From assembly GCA_900538905.1 (NCBI GenBank), contig UPZS01000064.1, forward strand, positions 1-6,784: 6,784 nucleotides of DNA, in the 5' to 3' direction. Positions within the stretch are counted from its first letter, which is position 1. Every line of letters begins with the position of its first letter. The DNA comes from an uncultured Sutterella sp. (lineage in GTDB: Bacteria > Pseudomonadota > Gammaproteobacteria > Burkholderiales > Burkholderiaceae_F). Positions 1-5,953 of this stretch are shown one piece after another. The notes below the pieces were generated by a model. It saw nothing but the letters and a program-made list of their open reading frames with translations. It did not search any database and was not told the origin of the DNA. The translations under genes and the position numbers were made by a program.

Positions 1-54
1 GTCCCCGGTCAAAATTCAATCCTGAGCACAAAAAAAATATTTTTCTCTTCGCTC

Positions 55-83
55 TTTACAAACTACAGGATTTTCCTTAGATT
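55..83 (+). promoter_or_regulatory. Candidate sigma70 promoter for the 243-1175 gene
   Basis: TTTACA at 55-60 matches the -35 consensus at 5 of 6 positions and TAGATT at 78-83 matches the -10 at 4 of 6, with an exact 17-bp spacer. An A8 tract with the palindrome AAAAATATTTTT (33-44) lies just upstream, as curved upstream DNA often does. Transcription would start near 90 and give a leader of about 150 nt before the ATG at 243. This is read from consensus matching only. Confidence 0.45.
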
Positions 84-90
84 GCGCACT

Positions 91-123
91 TCGCTTTTGG
101 ATTCAAAAGCGATGCAAAGCGAT
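91..123. promoter_or_regulatory. Inverted repeat plus 10-bp-spaced direct repeats (possible operator)
   Basis: TCGCTTTTG (91-99) and CAAAAGCGA (104-112) form a perfect 9-bp inverted repeat around the 4-nt loop GATT. The right arm is also part of a direct repeat: AAAGCGAT occurs at 106-113 and again at 116-123, exactly one helical turn apart. The element sits at the predicted transcription start of the promoter at 55-83, so it could bind a repressor or fold as an RNA hairpin. No binding protein can be named. Confidence 0.4.
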
Positions 124-160
124 AGCAAGCATTTTTGCCTGATATCGATACCCGACTCTG

Positions 161-187
161 CCTTTTGTTATTCAATTCAACAAAAGG
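161..187 (+). promoter_or_regulatory. Leader hairpin covering an AAGGAG motif
   Basis: CCTTTTGTT (161-169) and AACAAAAGG (179-187) are perfect 9-bp arms around a 9-nt loop. The 3' arm contains most of a strong Shine-Dalgarno motif, AAGGAG (184-189). Six bases after that motif is a GTG at 196-198, but it opens an 84-codon frame that is out of frame with the gene starting at 243. The hairpin could hide this ribosome site in the mRNA leader, or act as a weak terminator or attenuator. The pairing is seen; the function is inferred. Confidence 0.4.
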
Positions 188-242
188 AGTTATTCGTGAG
201 TTTGAGTTTTTTTGTACTTTTAAATCAATTGGGGAAAAACCG

Positions 243-1175
243 ATGCACAAACCAAAGGATAAAAACTTCGTTTGCGCTCCGCTGCCTGAGTTATCCCAGC
301 ACCGTCAGGCCGCACGCATGCGCTGGAACATTCAGCAAATCTGCGACCTTAGAACCGCCGCCACCGTTTTTGACGGCGTTGACGGCGGTTTGCCCAGAGC
401 CCTCATTGATCGCATTCAAAGTTGCGTGCTTCGTGCGCACGAACCGCTGACGCTCGAAAGCCTTTCCGTTGCCATGCGCATTCTGGGCAATGCCCGCGTC
501 GATCGGTTTCGGATGCTTGAGCGCGCCTGCGGTCTCGGACGCATCACCAGCATCTTCATGCAAACGCTTTCGCGCGCCGAAGTTCACGGTCTCAAGGCCT
601 CGCTCGCCCGTCATTTCGTCGCGACACTGTCTTGCGTGCGTGCCTATCGTCAAGTCAACTCAACCCCAAAGGCCGACTGCCGAACGCTTTTTGTTGATGT
701 GACGCCGATGCGCTTGGGCCAACACGGTCTCGTGGAAGCACTGGGCCAGAACCGCAAAGGTTCAGCCAATCGTCTCATGCGCGTGACGATGATGAAAGGC
801 GACAATCGGGTTTCTCATGCTCTGATCCGGACTCAGGCAACGGCGCAAACAACAGTGCGCACCGAAGCCGACGCGTTTGCCTGTGCACGGGCTTGCAGCA
901 CCGAACACTCTCACGAGGGGTTATTTGTTTGTTGCCCGCGGCCCGACGCCAAAACGTTGCCGCTTCTCGAACCCACTCTGAAGCCCATTGATCCGGTTGC
1001 GGCTCTGGCTCAATTCATCGTGCATGCGGTCAAGGCTTACCGCGAAGGTAACAAAGTCGTTGTCATGCTTTCGGACGCCACCGGCGCCGTTGATCCCGTT
1101 TTGCTCAAGGAAGCCCTTGAACGGCATCCGCTCAAAACGGAAGTGGCGTTTGCTTATCTTCCAAGCATGAGATAA
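243..1175 (+). CDS. Hypothetical cysteine-rich protein, 310 aa
   Basis: I do not recognise this protein. It is a single open frame ending in TAA at 1173-1175. The frame stays open upstream to a TTG at 135, but I chose the ATG at 243 because GGGG (231-234) lies 8 nt upstream as a weak ribosome site and the stretch before it reads as leader. There is no signal peptide and no clear membrane segment, so it is probably cytoplasmic. It is basic and has ten cysteines (11, 34, 61, 96, 131, 146, 214, 218, 230, 231). C214, C218, H222, H224, C230 and C231 cluster in a way that could bind a metal. Residues about 45-135 are helix-rich and faintly recall an HDOD-type fold (LSVAMRILGNARVDRF near 74-89), which is a weak impression only. 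The C-terminal part (about 250-310) looks like an alpha/beta segment with the strand KVVVMLSD. The gene stands alone between its own leader and a strong terminator. Confidence is for it being a real gene. Confidence 0.75.
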   Translation: MHKPKDKNFVCAPLPELSQHRQAARMRWNIQQICDLRTAATVFDGVDGGLPRALIDRIQSCVLRAHEPLTLESLSVAMRILGNARVDRFRMLERACGLGRITSIFMQTLSRAEVHGLKASLARHFVATLSCVRAYRQVNSTPKADCRTLFVDVTPMRLGQHGLVEALGQNRKGSANRLMRVTMMKGDNRVSHALIRTQATAQTTVRTEADAFACARACSTEHSHEGLFVCCPRPDAKTLPLLEPTLKPIDPVAALAQFIVHAVKAYREGNKVVVMLSDATGAVDPVLLKEALERHPLKTEVAFAYLPSMR

Positions 1176-1193
1176 GCGTTTATTTGCGAACGG

Positions 1194-1237
1194 TAAAAAC
1201 GGTCTGCCGAATGGGAATCTTCGACAGACCGTTTTTA
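1194..1237. terminator. Bidirectional rho-independent terminator
   Basis: TAAAAACGGTCTG (1194-1206) pairs perfectly with CAGACCGTTTTTA (1225-1237). The stem can extend inward past one mismatch through CGA/TCG. The T run at 1232-1236 serves the plus-strand gene ending at 1175, and the matching A run serves the minus-strand gene ending at 1334. It therefore suits both convergent units. Confidence 0.85.
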
Positions 1238-1254
1238 GCATGCATTGCCCAAAA

Positions 1255-1278
1255 GAACCTTCATTTGCGGGAAGGTTT
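1255..1278 (-). terminator. Second, weaker hairpin terminator for the gntR side
   Basis: AACCTTC (1256-1262) and GAAGGTT (1271-1277) form a perfect 7-bp stem with an 8-nt loop. On the minus strand the stem is followed by CTTTT. It lies about 60 nt past the stop of the minus-strand regulator gene. It would act first, with the stronger hairpin at 1194-1237 as backup. Confidence 0.45.
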
Positions 1279-1333
1279 ATAGATTCTGAGTGCAAAATCT
1301 TTGACGTTTGATAAGACAAGATGCCAACAGGTA

Positions 1334-2071
1334 TTAACAGTTTTTTTCGTCAGCACAGAGCCACTTCATCGAACGCGTCAAATGTAGCACCATTGCCGCT
1401 TCGGCCATTTCGCCATCGCCTCGCAGTATGCCCTCAAGGATCAGGCTGTGCTCCACACTTTTAATTGAGCTATGTCGCGCTTTATTGCCGACGAAGTACT
1501 CAGAGACCTTTTCCATCCCTTGCCCTGCCTGAAGACGCACAATTTGCATTGCCTGAGGAAAGAATCGGTTGTGAGTTGCTTCGGCAATCGTCAGATGAAA
1601 AACAAAATCGGTATCGAGCGCCAACCTCTCGCTTTTCTCGTACGCTGCTTCTGTTGCATCAAACGCCCGTTGAAGTTCAATCCGGTCGGCTGCATTGCAG
1701 CGCAAGGCTGCCCAGTATGCCATTTTTCCTTCCAAAGCAATTCGATATTCATAGCAGCGCACCATATCTTCAAGATCATTGATTTGGGAAAGCCGAATAG
1801 AAGAAACCTGGTCGTAATTGCAACGCTTGACGAAAGTGCCCAGACCTTTGGTTGTCGTGACAAAACCCTGAGCACGGAGTTCCTGAATAGCTGCCCGGAT
1901 GACAGGTCTTGAAACGTTGTAGTGACGGGCAAGATCTGTTTCTGAAGGTAGTTTCTCGCCTTCTCTCCACTGGCGCGTTGTGATTTTGGAAAAAAGATCG
2001 TCAAAGACCTGGGTGCCGAGTGTTCGCTGTCCGCTACCGAGCATATCGTTGAGTCGTCCCGAGAATTTCAC
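1334..2071 (-). CDS. GntR-family transcriptional regulator, FadR/FCD subfamily
   Basis: This is a 245-aa ligand-sensing DNA-binding protein of normal length for the family. Residues about 19-83 are the winged helix-turn-helix, with the typical GEKLPSETDLARHYNVSRPV (38-57), the recognition region RPVIRAAIQELRAQG and the wing G-L-G-T-F. Residues about 98-235 are the all-helical FCD effector domain, opening with the family-typical YEYRIALEGKMAYWAA. D155, H159, H208 and H230 have the spacing of the metal-binding Asp-His-His-His set, so a metal-held carboxylate ligand is expected from family knowledge. The start is GTG with GGGAG (complement of 2079-2083) 7 nt upstream; an internal ATG at residue 10 is a less likely alternative. 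It is the last gene of the minus-strand cluster, 95 bp after the permease, with a hairpin in the gap. Its likely targets are the inverted repeats at 4744-4774 (inference). Confidence 0.93.
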   Translation of the reverse strand: MKFSGRLNDMLGSGQRTLGTQVFDDLFSKITTRQWREGEKLPSETDLARHYNVSRPVIRAAIQELRAQGFVTTTKGLGTFVKRCNYDQVSSIRLSQINDLEDMVRCYEYRIALEGKMAYWAALRCNAADRIELQRAFDATEAAYEKSERLALDTDFVFHLTIAEATHNRFFPQAMQIVRLQAGQGMEKVSEYFVGNKARHSSIKSVEHSLILEGILRGDGEMAEAAMVLHLTRSMKWLCADEKNC

Positions 2072-2095
2072 AGAAGATCTCCCACGATAAACGAA

Positions 2096-2130
2096 AGAGC
2101 GGCGCTGCTCAAGAGTTGCAACGCCGCCCC
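2096..2130 (-). terminator. GC-rich hairpin between permease and gntR (terminator or attenuator)
   Basis: On the minus strand GCGGCGTTGC pairs with GCAGCGCCGC (plus positions 2118-2127 and 2099-2108), a 10-bp stem with one G-U pair and a 9-nt loop. Three more pairs including G-U extend it outward to 2096 and 2130. It is followed by TCTTTCGTTT, a broken but T-rich tail. It lies 37 nt after the permease stop and 13 nt before the GGGAG of gntR, so gntR would depend on read-through or on a promoter I cannot identify. Confidence 0.65.
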
Positions 2131-2166
2131 GCCGAATTACTGATCAGTTGAGTTCATGACTTTCAA

Positions 2167-3453
2167 TCAGAACATGTTCGCAATGAACGCAAGCACTGTG
2201 CACATTGCTAGGCCACAGAGATGATTCGGTCGCTGGAAAAGGTTCGCATCCTTTAGGTTGGAACCCGGTGTCACGGGGATCAGAGTGGGAAGATTGGCAA
2301 CCGGACCGCCCGTAAGGAAGTGCTGGAAAATAGCCGCAGGACCGCACGCCGCGATGCAGGCCGCGAGCGGAGAGGCACCGGCGGCAATCACAACGGGCAT
2401 CAGAGGGATCGTCAGAGCACCAGAAGCCGAATAAGACTGTGTCACAGTTCCGGCAAAGCACGAGACAAGGACCATCACCAGAATCGGTGAAATATCAAGG
2501 AAAGGCTTGAGAATCAAATTGATGGTCTGGGTCATGCCGATTGCCTGAATCACGGAACCCATGAAAACGAAACCAATTGTGGCAACCAACGGAATGGACA
2601 TGCGCTTTAGACCGTCGAGCATGAACTGTTCGCCTTGAGTTGCGGAGATTCGTGCCATCACGATGGTCAGAGCACCGCAGGCAATACCTACGATAAAGAC
2701 CGGGAAACCCACTGCAAAGCCAATCATCAGCAGCAGGAACGGGATAAAGGCTTTCCCGGCAGAAATTTTCCTGTTGTCTGCTTCCTCCGTCTGAGCAAGA
2801 ATTTTTTCAGCCTCTTCGGGAGAAAGAAGCTTGCCTTCCCTCTTCATCTTGAAATAGTTACGCACAAATGCTGCGCCGATCACCGTAAGCGCAGTTATCA
2901 CACCGGCAACGTTAATGAGACCGAAGCCAATGCCTGCCGTACCGATCAGTGCCACCTGCGTCGGATGGGTAAAGCCACCGAAATTGCCAAGAATTCCGGC
3001 GTGGCCCTGAGAGCCAGCTGCGCGGTTGGGATCCATACCCATTTTGACAGCTGCAGGGCAGGCGATGGCACCCGTGACGATCGGAGGAGCATAACCGGTG
3101 AGCATGCCAATAATGCCGCTTGAAACGGCGCCTGCTGCAATGACACCCGGGGCGCCGCCAAACCGTGTTCCAACACGGATAACCCAGCGCACAATGGCTG
3201 CGAGGTATCCGGTGGCTTCCAGAACACCGATAAAGAGCAACACGCCTGTCATATCGGCAATCACACCAATGAGCCCCGAACTCACAAGTTTGGTAAGTGT
3301 CACACCTTCCTTGCCTGTAATCGGAAATCCGGCACCGAGCGCAACCACGGTGGAGCCAAGAATTGCAGTCAGGTACAGTGGCGTTTTGCCCGTAATCATC
3401 AATAGCAGCACAACAGCCATCAGGCATTGCGCCACGATCATTTGTGTTGTCAT
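2167..3453 (-). CDS. IT-superfamily permease (GntP/DcuC/DctM-like), probable carboxylate transporter
   Basis: This is a 428-aa inner-membrane protein with about 10-12 hydrophobic segments (roughly 5-20, 27-43, 57-80, 101-135, 166-197, 234-268, 286-306, 321-340, 348-371, 408-426). A hydrophilic, probably cytoplasmic loop at about 200-232 splits it into halves. Each half carries a Gly/Ser/Thr/Pro-rich re-entrant-type stretch: GMLTGYAPPIVTGAI (116-130) with GNFGGFTHPTQV (156-167), and GTVTQSYSASGALTIPLMP (335-353). Such paired stretches are the hallmark of ion-transporter (IT) superfamily secondary carriers, which mostly move organic anions with Na+ or H+. The exact family and substrate are not certain. 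The start is ATG with AAGGAG (complement of 3460-3465) 6 nt upstream. It begins 33 nt after the M20 stop, so the two are almost surely co-transcribed, and it most likely imports the substrate or exports a product of the neighbouring hydrolases. Confidence 0.85.
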   Translation of the reverse strand: MTTQMIVAQCLMAVVLLLMITGKTPLYLTAILGSTVVALGAGFPITGKEGVTLTKLVSSGLIGVIADMTGVLLFIGVLEATGYLAAIVRWVIRVGTRFGGAPGVIAAGAVSSGIIGMLTGYAPPIVTGAIACPAAVKMGMDPNRAAGSQGHAGILGNFGGFTHPTQVALIGTAGIGFGLINVAGVITALTVIGAAFVRNYFKMKREGKLLSPEEAEKILAQTEEADNRKISAGKAFIPFLLLMIGFAVGFPVFIVGIACGALTIVMARISATQGEQFMLDGLKRMSIPLVATIGFVFMGSVIQAIGMTQTINLILKPFLDISPILVMVLVSCFAGTVTQSYSASGALTIPLMPVVIAAGASPLAACIAACGPAAIFQHFLTGGPVANLPTLIPVTPGSNLKDANLFQRPNHLCGLAMCTVLAFIANMF

Positions 3454-3486
3454 TGTTTTCTCCTTGGATTGTTTAGGGAGGGCATG

Positions 3487-4677
3487 TCAGTCAAACCGTT
3501 CGTTTGCAAACACAAGAGCTGTTGCAAGAACCTTCAGTCGTTCGGAAAGAGACGACGCCACGGCATACTCCCGGTCGGTATGAAGATTGCCGCCCACTAT
3601 GCCCATGCCGCAGATCGTGGGAACACCCTCGCAGGAAGCAATGCCGGCGTCAGCGGCTCCGCGCACGCAAATGCCCTTGAGATCAAGTCCGTAGTTGGTC
3701 CCCGCCTCGTGCACCAGATCAAAAAGTGCTCGGTTGGCATCGTTAGGAATAAAGGGCAGGAAGCCCACCGGTTTACTGATCGTTACCTTGAGACCGTCGT
3801 GACTGTGACGGTCACAGATTTCGGTGAAGTTTTTTAGGAGATACTCACGTTGCTCGAGCGTGGAAAAGCGCGTGTAAATACGTGCAACTGCATAATCCGG
3901 AACGATGATGGCGCCGGTTCCGCCTTCTATTGTTCCAACATTGCAGCTATAGCCGGCTACGTCATCGGAAAGTTTTGCGAACTCCGAAATCACTTCGGCG
4001 ATACCGTAAATCGCAGAGATACCCTCGGCAAAGGAGTTACCTGCGTGTGCTGAATGACCAAAAGCTTCCAGTGTGAGAAGATCTCCGCCATCCCGGCCCG
4101 TAACGAGTTCCCCACCGGGGCGAGCCGGTTCAAGGAAAAAGGCTGCCTTTGCTTTTCTGCAACGCGAGGTAATGAATTGAGCCGATGCTTCCGAGCCGAT
4201 TTCTTCGTCCGAGGAAAAAACGATTTCCAGCGGCACATCACCTGCAAAATCAGCAAGTGACTTCAGCAGCTTCACAGCGTGAATGCCGATCGTAATGCCG
4301 CCTTTCATGTCAGCGCAGCCCGGACCGTGGCAAAGGCCCTCTTTGACGGTAAAGGGACGGGCTTTGGCGGTGCCGTGCTCAAACACCGTATCGCGGTGAC
4401 AGATCATCAGCACACGGCGCGTGTCATCATCAGTTTTGCAATTGAAAGCACAGGCAATTGGATTACCGTGTACTGAAGAATCATGCACGAGGACATCTGC
4501 ACCAAGTTTGCGGCAGGCATCAGTCAGAAAAACGCCGAACGCATTGACGTCTTCTGTGTCGTAGCTGCCGCTATCCTGATTGACGGCTTTTTCAAGAAAC
4601 TTCAAGAGCTCAGGCTGCATACTGTCAGCCAGCGCAGCAATTTTTTCGCACAGGGCGTTTTGATCTGCTGTCACCAT
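3487..4677 (-). CDS. M20 family metallopeptidase (carboxypeptidase G2 / ArgE-DapE-like)
   Basis: This 396-aa zinc hydrolase cleaves amide bonds next to a free carboxylate, such as N-acyl amino acids, dipeptides or C-terminal glutamate. The motifs are in the usual order and intact: CHRDTV with metal ligand H94 and D96, GPGCADMKGG with bridging D123, SSDEEIGS with catalytic E158 and ligand E159, LEP with E183, and NLHTDRE with H366. The lid/dimerisation domain (about 194-300) has GHSAHAGN with H211 and YTRF with R270. The length is normal and there is no signal peptide, so it is cytoplasmic. The start is ATG with AGGAG (complement of 4685-4689) 7 nt upstream. It is the first gene of the minus-strand operon, divergent from the C45 gene. 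The GPG-ADMKGG and HTDREYA signatures favour the CPG2 branch over ArgE or DapE proper, but the substrate is unknown. Confidence 0.92.
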   Translation of the reverse strand: MVTADQNALCEKIAALADSMQPELLKFLEKAVNQDSGSYDTEDVNAFGVFLTDACRKLGADVLVHDSSVHGNPIACAFNCKTDDDTRRVLMICHRDTVFEHGTAKARPFTVKEGLCHGPGCADMKGGITIGIHAVKLLKSLADFAGDVPLEIVFSSDEEIGSEASAQFITSRCRKAKAAFFLEPARPGGELVTGRDGGDLLTLEAFGHSAHAGNSFAEGISAIYGIAEVISEFAKLSDDVAGYSCNVGTIEGGTGAIIVPDYAVARIYTRFSTLEQREYLLKNFTEICDRHSHDGLKVTISKPVGFLPFIPNDANRALFDLVHEAGTNYGLDLKGICVRGAADAGIASCEGVPTICGMGIVGGNLHTDREYAVASSLSERLKVLATALVFANERFD

Positions 4678-4740
4678 TTGGCCACTCCTTTTCTACGTTA
4701 TTCGATACGTCTCGAGTCTACGAAGCGACCTCTTTCTATG

Positions 4741-4770
4741 TCTATAGTTGTCACATCAATATGACAACAA
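4741..4770 (-). promoter_or_regulatory. Candidate minus-strand promoter for the M20-permease operon
   Basis: On the minus strand TATAGA (complement of 4741-4746) is a -10-like box. TTGTTG (4765-4770) lies 18 bp upstream of it, or TTGTCA (4762-4767, 5 of 6 matches) 15 bp upstream. Either way the boxes lie inside the inverted repeats of the intergenic region. Start of transcription would be near 4734, leaving a leader of about 57 nt. Spacing is not ideal, so the exact boxes are uncertain. Confidence 0.35.
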
Positions 4771-4774
4771 CTAT
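4744..4774. promoter_or_regulatory. Nested inverted repeats, probable operator for the GntR regulator
   Basis: Two dyads overlap here. GTTGTCA (4747-4753) pairs with TGACAAC (4762-4768) across 8 nt, and ATAGTTGT (4744-4751) pairs with ACAACTAT (4767-4774) across 15 nt. The second dyad touches the -35 box of the C45 promoter and covers the candidate minus promoter. GntR/FadR proteins bind short palindromes with GT...AC halves, which these arms contain. Assigning the site to the GntR protein encoded at 1334-2071 is an inference from position. Confidence 0.6.
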
Positions 4775-4801
4775 TGACAGGATGGTTGAGCACCATAGAA
4801 T
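4774..4801 (+). promoter_or_regulatory. Sigma70 promoter of the C45 gene
   Basis: TTGACA at 4774-4779 is a perfect -35 box, and TAGAAT at 4796-4801 matches the -10 consensus at 5 of 6 positions, with a 16-bp spacer. The expected start near 4808 leaves a 30-nt leader to the ATG at 4839. The -35 abuts the inverted repeat at 4744-4774, so a bound regulator would compete with polymerase. Confidence 0.75.
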
Positions 4802-4838
4802 GCTTCAAGTCAAATCCATTTAGATTGAGGAGCAAGTC

Positions 4839-5891
4839 ATGGCTCATTTCCCTCTGATCACGCTGTCGGGTACGGCTGCAGAGCGCGGCCGGCAATACGG
4901 AGAAGCCGCAAGCGAAAAGATCCGCATCAACATTGACTTCTATACGTCGCTGTTTCAGGCCTACGATGTTTCATGGGAAAAGGCCAGGGTTGTTGCCAAA
5001 AGTTTTGAGCCTTGCATCCGGGACTATCTGCCCTGGGCCATTGAAGAGATGCGTGCCATTGCGCAGTCTTGCGGAATTTCCTATGAGGACATCCTTACGA
5101 TCAACTGCCGCAGCGAAGTTTTGTTTGCTCAACCCGATGGATGTTCGGCCTTCGGTGTGCTTCCCGAATTGACAGAAAACGGTCATACGCTGCTCGGACA
5201 AACCTGGGACTGGTTGGCAGGATCCCGTGCTGCCGCTGTTGTTCTCAAGGTGAAATCGCCGACAGAGCCGGACGCCATTATCTGTGCGGAAGCCGGCATG
5301 ATCGGCGGCAAGGGACTGAACGCTCATGGCATTGGTGTCTGCCTGAATGCTCTGAGTGTCGGTCACGGTACCATCGGAGTTCCGCTGCACATCATGTATC
5401 GCAAGATTCTTGGACAGGACACCATCAGCAATGCCCTTGACCAGATTGCCAAGCCACAGCGTGCCGGATCCGGTTGTTTTGTTCTGGGTTCTGCATCGGG
5501 CTTTCTGATGAGCGTGGAATTCACGCCGGAAAATTTTGATGTTCTAATGCCGATCAGTGAACCGCTTTATCACACCAATCACTATCTGTCTCCGATTCTT
5601 CGGGGCGCGGATACGTTTAAACGCGACCTAACAGATACATTTGTACGATTGAATCGTCTGCAGAGATTGTGCAGGGCATTTAAGAGCCGGTACACCGTCG
5701 AAAAAGTGTTCGAGTATCTCTCGGACCACGCAAACTTCCCTGATTCCGTCTGCAGCCATGAGGATCTTGCCGATCCGGAAGGAAAGCGCCTGTGTACGGT
5801 CTATGCCATGGCAATGGATCTCAACGAAAAGTCTCTCTGGATCACATCGGACAATCCCTGCTGTTCGGATCGACAAAAAATTTCCCTATGA
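4839..5891 (+). CDS. C45 family peptidase / acyltransferase (isopenicillin-N acyltransferase-like Ntn hydrolase)
   Basis: This 350-aa N-terminal-nucleophile hydrolase acts on or makes amide bonds between acyl groups and amines. Family members are made as a precursor that cuts itself before a Cys, which becomes the nucleophile. Here DGCSAFGV places the cut at G101-C102, next to the Gly102-Cys103 site of the fungal enzyme. Other family features are GTAAERGRQYGEAA (11-24) in the alpha part, INCRSE (88-93), GQTWDW (120-125) and the closing SVCSHEDLADPEGKRLCTVY with a SDNPC end. No signal peptide is visible, so it is probably cytoplasmic, unlike many secreted Ntn amidases. The ATG has GAGGAG (4827-4832) 6 nt upstream, which fixes the start. 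It is divergent from the M20-permease-gntR genes and shares their control region. The stop follows an A6 and CCC run, in a segment that repeats an internal part of the gene, so the C-terminus may have been altered. The natural substrate is unknown; penicillins are not implied. Confidence 0.9.
   Translation: MAHFPLITLSGTAAERGRQYGEAASEKIRINIDFYTSLFQAYDVSWEKARVVAKSFEPCIRDYLPWAIEEMRAIAQSCGISYEDILTINCRSEVLFAQPDGCSAFGVLPELTENGHTLLGQTWDWLAGSRAAAVVLKVKSPTEPDAIICAEAGMIGGKGLNAHGIGVCLNALSVGHGTIGVPLHIMYRKILGQDTISNALDQIAKPQRAGSGCFVLGSASGFLMSVEFTPENFDVLMPISEPLYHTNHYLSPILRGADTFKRDLTDTFVRLNRLQRLCRAFKSRYTVEKVFEYLSDHANFPDSVCSHEDLADPEGKRLCTVYAMAMDLNEKSLWITSDNPCCSDRQKISL
5075..5095 (+). repeat. Copy 1 of a 21/22-nt imperfect direct repeat (inside C45 gene)
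   Basis: AATTTC followed by CTATGAGGACATCCT, encoding part of ISYEDIL (residues 80-86). The same string with one extra C is found at 5879-5900 over the stop of the same gene. Confidence 0.6.
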
Positions 5892-5900
5892 GGACATCCT
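5879..5900 (+). repeat. Copy 2 of the 21/22-nt imperfect direct repeat (over the C45 stop)
   Basis: AATTTCC followed by CTATGAGGACATCCT differs from 5075-5095 by a single inserted C. Here the reading frame is shifted, so the TGA inside it is the stop codon of the C45 gene. In the phase of copy 1 the same bases would read YEDIL. Confidence 0.6.
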
Positions 5901-5910
5901 GAGATTCCGG

Positions 5911-5953
5911 AAAGGCCTCGCCCGCCGTTTGACGAGTTCGGGCGAGGCTTTTT
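5911..5953 (+). terminator. Strong rho-independent terminator of the C45 gene
   Basis: GCCTCGCCCG (5915-5924) and CGGGCGAGGC (5939-5948) form a perfect 10-bp GC-rich stem with a 14-nt loop. It is followed directly by TTTTT (5949-5953), with AAA before the left arm extending the pairing. It lies 20 nt after the stop of the C45 gene. Confidence 0.95.

Noticed and set aside
82..450. Plus-strand open frame overlapping the start of the 310-aa gene
   Set aside because: Its translation lacks coding character and it overlaps the better frame. Only the well-spaced AAGGAG-GTG at 184-198 earns it a mention as a finding.
2139..2148. Perfect palindrome ACTGATCAGT upstream of gntR as an autoregulatory operator
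   Set aside because: It is short, shares no arm with the repeats at 4744-4774, and no promoter boxes flank it.
4746..4768. FNR or CRP site in the divergent intergenic region
   Set aside because: TTGTC and GACAA are 10 nt apart, which does not match TTGAT-N4-ATCAA, and there is no TGTGA-N6-TCACA.
4839..5891. Reading the C45 gene as a penicillin biosynthesis or bile-salt enzyme
   Set aside because: The GC nucleophile and family motifs support C45 membership only. There are no beta-lactam synthesis genes nearby, and bile salt hydrolases belong to a different Ntn family.
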